From Rhodococcus yananensis (GTDB taxonomy: Bacteria > Actinomycetota > Actinomycetes > Mycobacteriales > Mycobacteriaceae): a stretch of 54,808 bases of DNA. Of the stretch, positions 1 through 8,889 are shown piece by piece. The notes under the pieces were generated by a model that had not been told where the DNA came from, made no database searches, and saw nothing but the letters and a program-made list of their open reading frames with translations. The position numbers and the translations under genes were made by a program. Location of the stretch: positions 1 through 54,808 of the forward strand of contig NZ_JAIYEP010000024.1 of the NCBI RefSeq assembly GCF_020515525.1, written 5' to 3'. Numbering within the stretch: the stretch's first letter is position 1; every line of letters starts with the position of its first letter.

Positions 1-40
1 GCTCGATCGAGTCGAGCCAGCGATACATTCGCTCCGACGC

Positions 41-78
41 GGGGGTGCGGCGGGGGGTGACGCGGGGGGCGGCGGGGG
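41..78 (+). other. G-quadruplex-forming G-tract cluster
   Basis: Four runs of five or six G (41-45, 52-57, 64-69, 74-78) are separated by loops of 6, 6 and 4 nt, which fits the G3+N1-7 quadruplex pattern. It lies about 50 bp upstream of the promoter of the first gene. The rest of positions 1-126 shows no gene that I can support. Confidence 0.45.
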
Positions 79-126
79 TGTGTCCCACCCCGTCGGGGTG
101 TTTCACCGCGGGTGCCGGAGGGCTGA

Positions 127-132
127 CATACT
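127..132 (+). promoter_or_regulatory. -10 box CATACT of a leaderless gene
   Basis: CATACT is followed after 7 nt by the ATG at 140, the spacing expected when transcription starts at the start codon. The same string TGACATACTGC occurs upstream of fba at 14824-14834. Confidence 0.5.
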
Positions 133-139
133 GCCTCGC

Positions 140-712
140 ATGGCGAACGGGGAGCCCGGACGGGTCGAGGTGCGAGTAGCGGTGGAAAGTACCGGCGACG
201 CCGGGGCCGGACCGGACGGACGTCGTGCTGCGGCGCTGCGCACCGTCGATCCCGTACCCCGGGTCTGCTCCCGCCACGGCGAACCCGAAGCCGAACGGGT
301 GCGGGTGACGATCTCGTCCGACAGTGCGCCCGCGGAGTCGGGTACGAGCCGGATCGGGTCGGCTCTGACGTCGGTGTACACGGTGCAGGTCGCCGCGGTG
401 GACTGGCCGGTGTGCAGGCGGTGCGTGGCCACCCGGATCCGCTGGCAGATCGCGGCTGCGGTCACCTGCACCGTCTTCGCTCTGATCTTCCTCGCGTTGG
501 TGTTCGCGGTGATCCAGGGCGCGACCAAGACCTACGGCATCGCGATGCTGGTGGTGTTCGCGTTGTCCTTCGTCCCGATGTACGTGGCGCTGCGCATGAT
601 CGAGCACCGGCGCACCGCCATCGGGGTCGGGTTGGCCGACGACGGATCGGCGCTCGTCGTCGCGGACGCGCACCCGGCCTTCGCGGAGGCCGTCGCCGCG
701 GGCCGTTCCTGA
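140..712 (+). CDS. Two-TM membrane protein with paired Cys/His motifs, function unknown
   Basis: This 190-residue protein has no family that I can name. The N-terminal half is soluble and carries a C-x2-H element (VCSRHGEP) and, about 50 residues later, a C-x2-C element (WPVCRRC), which could together bind a metal such as zinc. Two hydrophobic segments follow (about residues 105-125 and 132-150), then a short hydrophilic tail. An upstream in-frame start at 80 is possible, but the ATG at 140 sits exactly 7 nt after a -10 box and is preferred. Its neighbour downstream is convergent, with its stop at 759. Confidence 0.7.
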   Translation: MANGEPGRVEVRVAVESTGDAGAGPDGRRAAALRTVDPVPRVCSRHGEPEAERVRVTISSDSAPAESGTSRIGSALTSVYTVQVAAVDWPVCRRCVATRIRWQIAAAVTCTVFALIFLALVFAVIQGATKTYGIAMLVVFALSFVPMYVALRMIEHRRTAIGVGLADDGSALVVADAHPAFAEAVAAGRS

Positions 713-758
713 ACACCGATGTTCGGTCCGGGGCGCCGGTGCTGCGGGCGCCGCCGCC

Positions 759-1934
759 TCACAGCGGGTCGAAGCTGATGTTCTGGCGCGGGGTACCCGC
801 CGCGGACAACGCGTACAGCGTCGTGCGGATCATCGTCGGGGAGCCCGCGATCTGGATCTGGTGAGCCGACCAGGCCGCGTGCTGTTCCACACCGTGCCGG
901 GCGACGACCTTGCTGAGCTTGCCCTGCACCGGGCGGGCCAGGCCGGGGGGACCTTCCCGAACGGGAACCGGATGCCACCACGGGTTCTCGGTCTCCTCGA
1001 CGACCGGCACGACCGTCAGCCACGGGTTGGTCATGGCGAGTTGCCACAGCGTCTCGAGGTCGTACAGGTCGCACGGATACTTGCCGCCGTAGTACACGTG
1101 GACGCGAGGATTGTCGCCGCGCATCGCCATCTCCATCAGCTGGGCGCGCAGCGGTGCCAGACCGGTACCCGATCCGATCATCAGCACGTCCCGCCCGGAG
1201 TCGCGGTCCACGTGCAGGCCACCGAGCGGTGGGCCGATCGTCCAGCGGTCGCCGACGGACACCTCGGAGATGAGCGCGCCGCTGACCCAGCCCGTGGACA
1301 CCCGGCGGACGTGGAATTCCATCTGGCCGAGCGGGTTCGGGGGGATGGCGGCCGACAGGTAGCGCCACATGTTGGGGCGCTGCGGAATCTGCACGCTCAT
1401 GTACTGGCCCGCGTGGTAGGGGATGGGGGTGTCGGACTCGAGTCGGACGATCGCCAGATCGGGCAGGATCCGCTCGTGCTGGACGACGGTCGCGCCCCAC
1501 ACCGCCGGCAGATCGTCCTCCTCGGTCGCGACGGCCATCGTCTCGACGAGGTGGCCGATCACCTCCCGCCACGTGCGTTCGAGGGCTGCCGTCCACAGGA
1601 TCAGGGGAGTGCACTCGCGGACGGCGACGAGCAGCGCGTGACCGGCGGCGCGGAAATGATCGGGGTGCACCCCGTACTTGCGGTGGTCGCGTGCGAGTTG
1701 CGCGAGGAAGGCGTCGAGCGCGTCCATGTCGGAGAGCTTCTCGACGGCCCACGCGACGGCGGTCGCGAAGCGGCGGCGCATCGTCTCCATGCCCGCGGGG
1801 AACATCGCGCGGAGGCCGTCGTTCTCGCTCCACAGGCAGTTGAAGAAGGCGGTCGCGAACCGTTCGGGGCCGGTCGGTGTGGCGACGATCGAGGCGAAAC
1901 TCAGCTGAACTCGGGCGATGGCGAACGCCTCCAC
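759..1934 (-). CDS. Type II flavohemoglobin-like protein (globin + FAD/NAD reductase)
   Basis: The protein has an N-terminal globin domain (about residues 1-140) with the F-helix His in ARDHRKYGV. A ferredoxin-reductase module follows: an FAD-binding stretch RYLS near HAGQYMSVQI, and an NAD-binding glycine motif IGSGTGLAPL. Flavohemoglobins of this form transfer electrons from NAD(P)H to heme; the type II group, represented in M. tuberculosis by Rv0385 beside clpB, is thought to differ from classical NO dioxygenases. I chose GTG 1934 because it has a GGGAGGG ribosome site and gives 391 residues, close to Rv0385. The frame stays open to 2219, with ATGs at 2090 and 2081, so a longer form cannot be excluded. 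The gene is divergent from clpB. Confidence 0.8.
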   Translation of the reverse strand: MEAFAIARVQLSFASIVATPTGPERFATAFFNCLWSENDGLRAMFPAGMETMRRRFATAVAWAVEKLSDMDALDAFLAQLARDHRKYGVHPDHFRAAGHALLVAVRECTPLILWTAALERTWREVIGHLVETMAVATEEDDLPAVWGATVVQHERILPDLAIVRLESDTPIPYHAGQYMSVQIPQRPNMWRYLSAAIPPNPLGQMEFHVRRVSTGWVSGALISEVSVGDRWTIGPPLGGLHVDRDSGRDVLMIGSGTGLAPLRAQLMEMAMRGDNPRVHVYYGGKYPCDLYDLETLWQLAMTNPWLTVVPVVEETENPWWHPVPVREGPPGLARPVQGKLSKVVARHGVEQHAAWSAHQIQIAGSPTMIRTTLYALSAAGTPRQNISFDPL

Positions 1935-2097
1935 GCCACCCTCCCACGTACTGCGCTGACTGGCCGTGCGGACACAGTGTTGCCGAGCGGCCTCCTCGGA
2001 CGCCGCCACTGTAGTCGTTTCCGCACCGCTCGGCCACAAACCTTGTGCGTAGGCACCCTCCCGGGCGAACGTGATACGCATCACCCACATCGCCGAA

Positions 2098-2130
2098 CTT
2101 GAGTGGAACAAACTCAACTTTGGGGTCGTT
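2098..2130 (+). promoter_or_regulatory. clpB promoter: HspR operator (HAIR) overlapping an ECF-sigma promoter
   Basis: CTTGAGT (2098-2104), 7 nt, then ACTCAAC (2112-2118) matches the HAIR consensus CTTGAGT-N7-ACTCAAG except for the last base. GGAAC (2105-2109), lying inside the HAIR spacer, and CGTT (2127-2130) are 17 bp apart, which matches the -35/-10 pattern of mycobacterial SigE/SigH promoters. HspR bound here should block the promoter. Transcription would start near 2137, leaving a leader of about 105 nt. The whole divergent gap (1935-2242) holds nothing else I can support. Confidence 0.8.
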
Positions 2131-2242
2131 GATTCGATCGACAGCCCGCGGACCCCGTCCGTGGGCGCATCATCGATGAAGAGACGACACGGATGTACCC
2201 GGAATTGACACGGGTGCACTCGAGAACGGAAGGAGCCCGTAC

Positions 2243-4798
2243 GTGGACTCGTTCAACCCGACGACGAAAACACAGGCTGCGCTGACCGCTGCGCTCCAGT
2301 CGGCGTCCGCTGCGGGTAACCCGGACATCCGTCCGGCGCACCTGCTCGTGGCGTTGCTCGACCAGACCGACGGCATCGCGGGGCCGCTGCTGAAGGCGAT
2401 CGGCGTCGACGCCGCGCAGGTGCGCCGCGCCGCGCAGGACCTCGTCGACGCACTGCCCACCGCCACCGGCGCGACCACGACCCCGCAGCTCGGTCGCGAG
2501 GCCATCGCCGCGCTGTCCGCCGCCCAGAAACTCGCCACCGAACTGACCGACGAATTCGTCTCCACCGAGCACGTCCTCGTGGGACTCGCGGGCGGAGACA
2601 GTGATGTCGCGAAGCTGCTCGCCGGGCACGGCGCCACACCCGCGGCGCTGCGCGAGGCGTTCACCGCCGTCCGCGGCACCGGGCGGGTCACCAGCGCCGA
2701 TCCGGAAGGCACGTTCCAGGCGCTCGAGAAGTATTCGACCGACCTCACCGCCCGAGCCCGCGACGGCGAACTCGACCCGGTCATCGGCCGCGACAACGAG
2801 ATCCGCCGCGTCGTGCAGGTGCTCTCGCGGCGTACCAAGAACAACCCGGTGCTGATCGGTGAGCCGGGTGTCGGCAAGACCGCGATCGTCGAGGGGCTCG
2901 CCCAGCGCGTCGTCGCCGGTGACGTCCCCGAATCGCTGCGCGGCAAGACCGTCATCTCCCTCGATCTCGGGTCGATGGTCGCCGGTGCCAAGTACCGCGG
3001 TGAGTTCGAGGAACGCCTCAAGGCCGTCCTCGACGAGATCAAGGCCTCCGCGGGGCAGATCATCACGTTCATCGACGAGCTGCACACGATCGTCGGTGCC
3101 GGAGCGACCGGTGAGTCGGCGATGGATGCCGGGAACATGATCAAGCCGATGCTCGCCCGCGGTGAGCTGCGGCTCGTCGGTGCCACCACCCTCGAGGAGT
3201 ACCGCAAGTACATCGAGAAGGACGCCGCCCTCGAACGCCGGTTCCAGCAGGTGCTCGTCGGTGAACCGAGCGTGGAGGACACCATCGGTATCCTGCGCGG
3301 GCTCAAGGAGCGCTACGAGGTGCACCACGGTGTGCGGATCACCGACTCCGCGTTGGTGTCGGCCGCAACGCTGTCCGACCGGTACATCACCTCGCGGTTC
3401 CTGCCCGACAAGGCCATCGACCTCGTCGACGAGGCCGCGTCGCGACTCCGCATGGAGATCGACTCCCGCCCCGAGGAGATCGACACCGTCGAACGCGTCG
3501 TCCGTCGCCTCGAGATCGAGGAGATGGCCCTGCAGAAGGAGACCGACGAGGCGTCGAAGGATCGGCTCGACAAACTGCGCGCCGAACTCGCCGACGAACG
3601 CGAGAAGCTGAACCAGCTCACCACCCGGTGGCAGAACGAGAAGACCGCGATCGACTCGGTCCGCGAGGTCAAGGAGCAACTCGAAGCGTTGCGCGGCGAG
3701 GAGGAACGTGCCGAACGCGACGGTGACCTCGGCAAGGCCGCGGAACTGCGCTACGGACGCATCCCCGAACTGGAGAAGAAGCTCGAGGCCGCTGCCGCTG
3801 CCTCCGGCGGCTCCACCGGCGACGACGTGATGCTCAAGGAGGAAGTGGGGCCCGACGACGTCGCCGACGTGGTCGCCGCGTGGACCGGTATTCCCGCCGG
3901 CCGGATGCTCGAGGGCGAGACCGCCAAGCTGCTGCGCATGGAGGACGAACTCGGCAAGCGGGTCGTCGGTCAGGCCGACGCCGTGCAGGCCGTGTCCGAC
4001 GCGGTGCGACGCGCGCGGGCGGGCGTCGCCGATCCGAACCGGCCCACCGGATCGTTCCTGTTCCTCGGCCCGACCGGGGTCGGTAAGACCGAGCTCGCCA
4101 AGGCACTCGCCGACTTCCTGTTCGACGACGAACGCGCCATGGTGCGGATCGACATGTCGGAATACAGCGAGAAACACAGTGTCGCCCGGCTGGTCGGTGC
4201 CCCTCCCGGCTACGTGGGTTACGAGTCCGGTGGCCAGCTCACCGAGGCCGTACGTCGCCGGCCGTACTCGGTGGTGCTGTTCGACGAGGTCGAGAAGGCG
4301 CACCCGGACGTCTTCGACGCGCTGCTGCAGGTGCTCGACGACGGTCGGCTCACCGACGGGCAGGGTCGCACGGTGGACTTCCGCAACACCATCTTGATCC
4401 TCACCTCCAATCTCGGTGCAGGTGGGGACAGGGACCAGGTGATGGCCGCGGTGCGGATGGCGTTCAAGCCGGAGTTCATCAACCGGCTCGACGACGTCGT
4501 GATCTTCGATCCGCTGTCGGAGGAACAACTCGAGCAGATCGTCGACATCCAGCTCGGTCAGCTGTCCGAGCGGCTCGCCGCACGCCGGCTCACGCTCGAC
4601 GTCGACGGATCGGCCCGCATGTGGCTGGCCGTGCGCGGATACGACCCGCAGTACGGTGCTCGCCCGCTGCGCCGGCTCATCCAGCAGGCGATCGGCGACC
4701 AGCTCGCCAAGAAGCTGCTGGCCGGTGAGATCCGCGACGGCGACACCGTTTCCGTCGGGGTCGGTGACGACGCCGATCACCTGGTCATCGGTGCCTGA
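2243..4798 (+). CDS. clpB: ATP-dependent disaggregase ClpB
   Basis: ClpB is a hexameric AAA+ chaperone that extracts polypeptides from aggregates together with DnaK. The 851-residue protein has the Clp N domain (about 1-145), a first AAA+ module with Walker [10 protein letters not shown] near residue 206, a coiled-coil middle domain rich in Glu/Lys/Arg (about 405-525), and a second AAA+ module with Walker [10 protein letters not shown] near residue 609. The length is typical for actinobacterial ClpB. The GTG start has a strong GGAAGGAG site. The HAIR and ECF elements upstream predict heat and envelope-stress induction. A large palindrome follows the stop codon. Confidence 0.97.
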   Translation: MDSFNPTTKTQAALTAALQSASAAGNPDIRPAHLLVALLDQTDGIAGPLLKAIGVDAAQVRRAAQDLVDALPTATGATTTPQLGREAIAALSAAQKLATELTDEFVSTEHVLVGLAGGDSDVAKLLAGHGATPAALREAFTAVRGTGRVTSADPEGTFQALEKYSTDLTARARDGELDPVIGRDNEIRRVVQVLSRRTKNNPVLIGEPGVGKTAIVEGLAQRVVAGDVPESLRGKTVISLDLGSMVAGAKYRGEFEERLKAVLDEIKASAGQIITFIDELHTIVGAGATGESAMDAGNMIKPMLARGELRLVGATTLEEYRKYIEKDAALERRFQQVLVGEPSVEDTIGILRGLKERYEVHHGVRITDSALVSAATLSDRYITSRFLPDKAIDLVDEAASRLRMEIDSRPEEIDTVERVVRRLEIEEMALQKETDEASKDRLDKLRAELADEREKLNQLTTRWQNEKTAIDSVREVKEQLEALRGEEERAERDGDLGKAAELRYGRIPELEKKLEAAAAASGGSTGDDVMLKEEVGPDDVADVVAAWTGIPAGRMLEGETAKLLRMEDELGKRVVGQADAVQAVSDAVRRARAGVADPNRPTGSFLFLGPTGVGKTELAKALADFLFDDERAMVRIDMSEYSEKHSVARLVGAPPGYVGYESGGQLTEAVRRRPYSVVLFDEVEKAHPDVFDALLQVLDDGRLTDGQGRTVDFRNTILILTSNLGAGGDRDQVMAAVRMAFKPEFINRLDDVVIFDPLSEEQLEQIVDIQLGQLSERLAARRLTLDVDGSARMWLAVRGYDPQYGARPLRRLIQQAIGDQLAKKLLAGEIRDGDTVSVGVGDDADHLVIGA

Positions 4799-4801
4799 CA
4801 C

Positions 4802-4845
4802 CCGTGCGCACTTCTGGTAGCGCCGGCTACCAGAAGTGCGCACGG
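4802..4845. repeat. Perfect 20-bp inverted repeat, palindromic element copy A
   Basis: The left arm (4802-4821, CCGTGCGCACTTCTGGTAGC) and right arm (4826-4845) are perfectly complementary around a GCCG loop. It starts 3 bp after the clpB stop codon and could act as a terminator. The core GTGCGCACTTCTGGTAGC matches the arm of the palindrome at 41538-41577 at 15 of 18 positions. No T-tract follows it. Confidence 0.85.
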
Positions 4846-4862
4846 CTACCCTGGGGAGGGTC

Positions 4863-5729
4863 ATGACGAATCCGGAGGACCCGCGCACGCCGCAGGAGCG
4901 CGCCTACTCGCTCGACGAGCCGGGCGACGACGACGCGCGCGTGCTGTACACCGACGACCCGACCGAGGCGTACGGGCGGCCGGCCGCCAACCCGACACTG
5001 GTGTATCCGCAGTACGATCCGCGGTTCGACCCGTCGGCACCGCCGCCCGGCGACACCCGTCCACTCGGTGACCCCTACGCGCCGACACCGCATCATCCGC
5101 AGTACGCACCGACACAACAGTTCGGAACTCCCGGGCCGTACCAGCAACAACCGCAGTACGCACCCCAGCAGTACGGGCCTCCCGGTGCCCCTCCCGCGGG
5201 GCCGGGGCAGGGCGACGGGCCCGGTGGTTCCCGCGGCCCGCGCTGGGGGCTGCTCGCGCTCTTGGCCGCCGGCATCGTCGCGTTCGGCGCGGTCGTCGGC
5301 CTGCTGCTCGGCACCGTCGGCAGCGGCGACGACGCGACCGTGGCGGCACCGACCACCACGACCGCGGCCCCCGCACCCACCACCACGCGACCACCGGCGA
5401 CGACACAACCGTCGCTGCCGACCATGCCGCTCGACCCGCTACCCGGCCGGGTCGCGGAGGAGCTCGCCGCGTCCGGCATGGTGGTCGGCACCGTCACCGC
5501 GAACGACGGCACCAGCATCACCGTCAGCGCGATCGGTGGTTCGCTCGTGACCGTGCAGATCACCGAAGCCACCCGCATCATGACCCGGAACGACGACGTG
5601 TCGGACATCGAGGCGGGGGCGACGGCGGTCGTCTACGGCTCCCCGGTCGAGAACGGCCGCATGACCGCCGACAGGATCGTCAGCGCGTCGCTGCCGTCAT
5701 TCGGCGGTCCCGGCACCGGTCCACGCTAG
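4863..5729 (+). CDS. Pro/Gln-rich membrane-anchored protein with DUF5666-like domain
   Basis: The 288-residue protein has a cytosolic N-terminus of about 130 residues rich in Pro, Gln and Tyr (repeated PQYAP/PQY motifs). One transmembrane helix follows (about 138-160), then an extracytoplasmic Thr/Pro linker. The C-terminal domain of about 75 residues (GTVTANDGTSITV onward) resembles DUF5666, a small beta-fold found in envelope proteins. The role is unknown. The ATG at 4863 is preferred over an in-frame start at 4836, because 4836 falls inside the palindrome and 4863 follows a GGGGAGGG site. A candidate -10 (TACCCT, 4847-4852) follows directly after the palindrome. Confidence 0.75.
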   Translation: MTNPEDPRTPQERAYSLDEPGDDDARVLYTDDPTEAYGRPAANPTLVYPQYDPRFDPSAPPPGDTRPLGDPYAPTPHHPQYAPTQQFGTPGPYQQQPQYAPQQYGPPGAPPAGPGQGDGPGGSRGPRWGLLALLAAGIVAFGAVVGLLLGTVGSGDDATVAAPTTTTAAPAPTTTRPPATTQPSLPTMPLDPLPGRVAEELAASGMVVGTVTANDGTSITVSAIGGSLVTVQITEATRIMTRNDDVSDIEAGATAVVYGSPVENGRMTADRIVSASLPSFGGPGTGPR

Positions 5730-5732
5730 GCT
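5727..5732 (+). promoter_or_regulatory. -10 box TAGGCT, leaderless start at 5740
   Basis: TAGGCT overlaps the stop codon of the preceding gene and is 7 nt before the ATG at 5740. This predicts a transcript beginning at the start codon. Confidence 0.55.
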
Positions 5733-5739
5733 GGCAGGG

Positions 5740-6408
5740 ATGACGTTCATGTGGTTCGGTCTGGCTGTGATCGCGGCGCTCGGCGCCGTGGTCCTGCTGT
5801 ACATCGACCGTACGCGGCGCGAGCAGTCCGGCCGGGTACGCGAGATCTGGGCGCGAGCGCAGGGATACAAGTACACCTCCGTCGACGACCGGTTGCCGTC
5901 CACGTGGCATCGGGCGGCTCTCGCGAAGCAGGAGTATCTGGGCGCCATCGACGTGGTCCGTGGCATCCGGCGTGGCGAGGACTTCACCTTGTTCGACATC
6001 GAGGAGACCGCGACGATCGTCGCGGTGCGCCGCAAGGTGGGCTCGGATGTCGACGTCGACCTGCGTTTGAAGTCGACGCCGCCGCCGAAGGACGCCGACA
6101 TGAACCTGCTCGGTTCCATCGGGCCACGGATCGTGTTCGCGACCGACCTCGAGATCGCCCGCCGGGTGTGTGATCAGCGGATGGTCGCGTTCACCGAGGC
6201 GATTCCCGATCACATACAGATGCTGTGGAGTGAGGGTCCGTGGACCCTCGGGTCGATGCCCGTCGGATGCAACGGACGCGAATGGGACGCGGCGATCGAG
6301 ACGGTCGCGCGCCTGTCCGGGATCCTGCACGTCCTGCCTCCCGTCGTCGACCCCGTCGACGCCGTGCGGGAGGCCCACGATCCGGGGCGTCCCTCCGCGC
6401 ACCGCTGA
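5740..6408 (+). CDS. Membrane-anchored protein, positional counterpart of Rv0383c
   Basis: One N-terminal transmembrane segment (about residues 4-22, ending in YIDRTRR) is followed by a soluble domain of about 195 residues with no catalytic motif that I recognise. It lies between clpB and pyrE, the place that Rv0383c (a predicted secreted protein) occupies in M. tuberculosis, and the motif VREIWARAQGYKY looks like that group. The function is unknown. It appears to have its own leaderless promoter. Confidence 0.7.
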   Translation: MTFMWFGLAVIAALGAVVLLYIDRTRREQSGRVREIWARAQGYKYTSVDDRLPSTWHRAALAKQEYLGAIDVVRGIRRGEDFTLFDIEETATIVAVRRKVGSDVDVDLRLKSTPPPKDADMNLLGSIGPRIVFATDLEIARRVCDQRMVAFTEAIPDHIQMLWSEGPWTLGSMPVGCNGREWDAAIETVARLSGILHVLPPVVDPVDAVREAHDPGRPSAHR

Positions 6409-6474
6409 CCGCCCGACCGCAGCGGCAGGTCACGGTACGGACACGCCGTTCCGGACACGCCGGAGGCTTCGTCG

Positions 6475-7128
6475 GTGCTCTTCGTCCCGGTCGGTACATT
6501 TCTCGCCGTGACCTCTGTGGCTGTGGTGATGGTTGTGGCAGTGGTGGTCGTCGCGTTGCTGTGGATGCGCGCGGGTATGCGCCGCCTGCAGACACTGCGC
6601 GCCCGCCGACGCGACAGCCTGCGCCTGCTGTTCGACGAACTCGACGATCGCTACGACCTCGTACCCGCCCTCATCGCGGCCTCGGCGGGTGCCGGTGTGG
6701 AACGCAGCCGGATCAGCCCCGTCATCGGTGCCCGGTCACTGGCCATCGAGATGCGCGACCAGCGGCTCGGGCTCGCCGAGCGAGCCGCCGGGGAGAACAC
6801 GCTGTCGGCGGCACTGCACGAACTCATCGGGGTGCTCGACGGCGTCAACCATTGGCCGTTCATCCGGGTCGCGCGGGAACTGCAGAACCGCGAGCAGCGG
6901 ATCGCCGGTGCCGTCCGCGTCCACAACGATCTCGCCGCCGACATCAACGCGGCGGTGACCCGATTCCCCACGTCACTGTTCGCGAAGCTCGCCGGCGTCT
7001 CGCCGGTCGCGTTGTTCGAGGTCACCATGCCGACGACGGAGCAGGAGCAGTCCGCCGCTGTCGTCGCCGCCGCCGAGCGCGACGGGACGGCCCCCGACGA
7101 CGAGGGCTCGGGGACGGCCGCGGCCTGA
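6475..7128 (+). CDS. LemA-like membrane protein
   Basis: An N-terminal hydrophobic helix (about residues 5-30) is followed by a helical domain with features of the LemA family: a DELDDRYDLVPALI segment near the membrane, then EQRIAGAVRVHNDLAADINAAV and FPTSLFAKLAGV, which correspond to the conserved RI..A...YN..V..N....FP..L.A...G signature. LemA proteins have an outward-facing helical bundle of uncertain function. The GTG at 6475 has a GGAGG site 8 nt upstream; a GTG at 6508 is possible. The C-terminus is acidic and Ala-rich. Confidence 0.65.
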   Translation: MLFVPVGTFLAVTSVAVVMVVAVVVVALLWMRAGMRRLQTLRARRRDSLRLLFDELDDRYDLVPALIAASAGAGVERSRISPVIGARSLAIEMRDQRLGLAERAAGENTLSAALHELIGVLDGVNHWPFIRVARELQNREQRIAGAVRVHNDLAADINAAVTRFPTSLFAKLAGVSPVALFEVTMPTTEQEQSAAVVAAAERDGTAPDDEGSGTAAA

Positions 7129-7225
7129 TCCCGCACCGCACCCGGGAGCCGCACCCGAAACGGCTAGGCTTCACGTCGCCGGTGTGCGACCGGCAGTGAA
7201 CGGACCCCGACGGTGAGGAAGAGCG

Positions 7226-7765
7226 ATGAGCGAGCGTGACGAACTGGCAGCACTGGTACGGGAGCTGGCAGTGGTGCACGGGAAGGTGACGTTGTCGTCG
7301 GGCAAGGAAGCCGACTACTACGTCGACCTGCGTCGCGCGACGCTGCACCACCGGGCCGGTCCGCTCATCGGGTCGTTGCTGCGCGACCTCGTCGCCGACT
7401 GGGAGTTCGATGCCGTCGGTGGTCTCACGATGGGTGCAGACCCCGTTGCTCTCGCCGTCATGCACGCCGCCGGCCGCCCGATCGACGCGTTCGTCGTCCG
7501 CAAGGCCGCCAAGGCGCACGGCATGCAGCGACAGATCGAGGGCCCCGACGTCGTGGGCAAACGGGTCCTCGTCGTCGAGGACACCACCACCACCGGGAAT
7601 TCACCGCTGACCGCGGTGAGGGCGCTGCGGGACGCCGGTGCGACCGTCGTGGGTGTCGCGACCGTCGTCGACCGCGCGACCGGCGCCGACGAGGTCATCG
7701 CCGCCGAGGGCGTCGAGTACCGGTCGTTGCTCGGTCTCGCCGACCTGGGTCTCGACAACTCCTGA
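7226..7765 (+). CDS. pyrE: Orotate phosphoribosyltransferase
   Basis: PyrE condenses orotate with PRPP to form orotidine 5'-phosphate in pyrimidine synthesis. The PRPP-binding motif VLVVEDTTTTG is present near residue 113, the KEADYYVDLR substrate segment near residue 30, and the flexible-loop lysines (VRKAAKAHG) near residue 92. At 179 residues it is the usual short actinobacterial form. A GAGGAAGAG site precedes the ATG, and a TAGGCT box at 7163-7168 may be the promoter. M. tuberculosis has pyrE (Rv0382c) in the same relation to clpB. Confidence 0.95.
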   Translation: MSERDELAALVRELAVVHGKVTLSSGKEADYYVDLRRATLHHRAGPLIGSLLRDLVADWEFDAVGGLTMGADPVALAVMHAAGRPIDAFVVRKAAKAHGMQRQIEGPDVVGKRVLVVEDTTTTGNSPLTAVRALRDAGATVVGVATVVDRATGADEVIAAEGVEYRSLLGLADLGLDNS

Positions 7766-7770
7766 CGGTC

Positions 7771-8889
7771 GTGATCTCCCGGGTGCGGCAGACGGCGACA
7801 CGGCTCGCGGACGGTCGTGACCTGATCTACTTCGACGACGCGACCACGGCGCCTCGAACCGCGGTCGACCACCGGGATCTGCCGGTGGCGGCGGTGCGCT
7901 CGCATCTGCGGTGTGATCCGCTCACCGGGGAGTGGGTGACGTTCGCGGCGCACCGCATGGACCGCACCTTCCTGCCGGCCGCCGACGACTGTCCGTTGTG
8001 CCCGACGCGGCCGGGTCACGGGACGGAGATACCCGACTCCGACTACGACGTGGTCGTGTTCGAGAACCGGTTCGCCGCACTCGGCTCCCGGGACACGGAC
8101 ACGACACCGGTCGACGACGAACGGCTGTGGCCGAGGAGACCGGCCGGCGGACGCTGCGAGGTGGTGGCGTTCACCGCCGACCACGACGCCCGCTACGCCG
8201 ATCTGCCGCACGAGCGGGCCCGTACCGTCGTCGACGCGTTGGCCGCGCGCACCGCAGCGTTGTCGCGCTCACCCGGCGTGCAGCAGGTGTTCTGCTTCGA
8301 GAACCGCGGCATCGAGATCGGGGTGACCCTGCAGCATCCGCACGGCCAGATCTACGCCTACCCGTTCGTGCCACCGCGCACCCGGACGCTGATCGACCGC
8401 TCGCGCGATCACCGCATCCGGACGGGCCGATCACTGCAACGCGACGTTCTCGATGCGGAGACCCGCGCAGGCACCCGGATCGTGTGGTCGGGGAGGTACT
8501 GGAGCGCGTACGTGCCCGCCGCGGCCCGCTGGCCCGTCGAGGTGCATCTGGCTCCCCACCGTGACGTGCCGGATCTCGCGGCGTTGGGCGACGACGAACG
8601 CGACGAGTTGGTCGACGCCCAACGCGACCTGCTCACCCGCCTCGACCGGTACTTCGATCCGGCGGCCGACCCGTCGCCGGTGCCGTACATCGCGGCATGG
8701 CATCAGGCGCCGGTGGGGGAGGGACGCGAGTTCGGCCGACTGTTCTGGCAGTTGTTCTCGCTGCGCCGCGCACCCGGAAAACTCAAGTATCTGGCCGGGT
8801 CCGAATCGGCGATGGGGGCGTGGATCGGCGACACCGTCCCCGAACGGATCGCGGGCAGGCTGCGTGAGGTCGCGCGTGACGGTCTGTGA
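7771..8889 (+). CDS. galT: Galactose-1-phosphate uridylyltransferase
   Basis: GalT exchanges UMP between UDP-glucose and galactose-1-phosphate in the Leloir pathway. The active-site motif HPHGQIY is near residue 189, with the nucleophilic His in it, and a zinc-type CPLC pair is near residues 73-76. The length of 372 residues is normal. The GTG start is 5 nt after the pyrE stop and has no clear ribosome site, which suggests translational coupling to pyrE. It overlaps galK by 14 bp. Confidence 0.95.
   Translation: MISRVRQTATRLADGRDLIYFDDATTAPRTAVDHRDLPVAAVRSHLRCDPLTGEWVTFAAHRMDRTFLPAADDCPLCPTRPGHGTEIPDSDYDVVVFENRFAALGSRDTDTTPVDDERLWPRRPAGGRCEVVAFTADHDARYADLPHERARTVVDALAARTAALSRSPGVQQVFCFENRGIEIGVTLQHPHGQIYAYPFVPPRTRTLIDRSRDHRIRTGRSLQRDVLDAETRAGTRIVWSGRYWSAYVPAAARWPVEVHLAPHRDVPDLAALGDDERDELVDAQRDLLTRLDRYFDPAADPSPVPYIAAWHQAPVGEGREFGRLFWQLFSLRRAPGKLKYLAGSESAMGAWIGDTVPERIAGRLREVARDGL

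Noticed and set aside
4836-4862. Upstream start of the DUF5666 gene
   Set aside because: It begins inside the palindrome; ATG 4863 follows a ribosome site.
2114-4888. 924-codon open frame on the minus strand opposite clpB
   Set aside because: It is a mirror frame created by the GC-rich third positions of clpB; clpB has all family motifs and the opposite frame has none.
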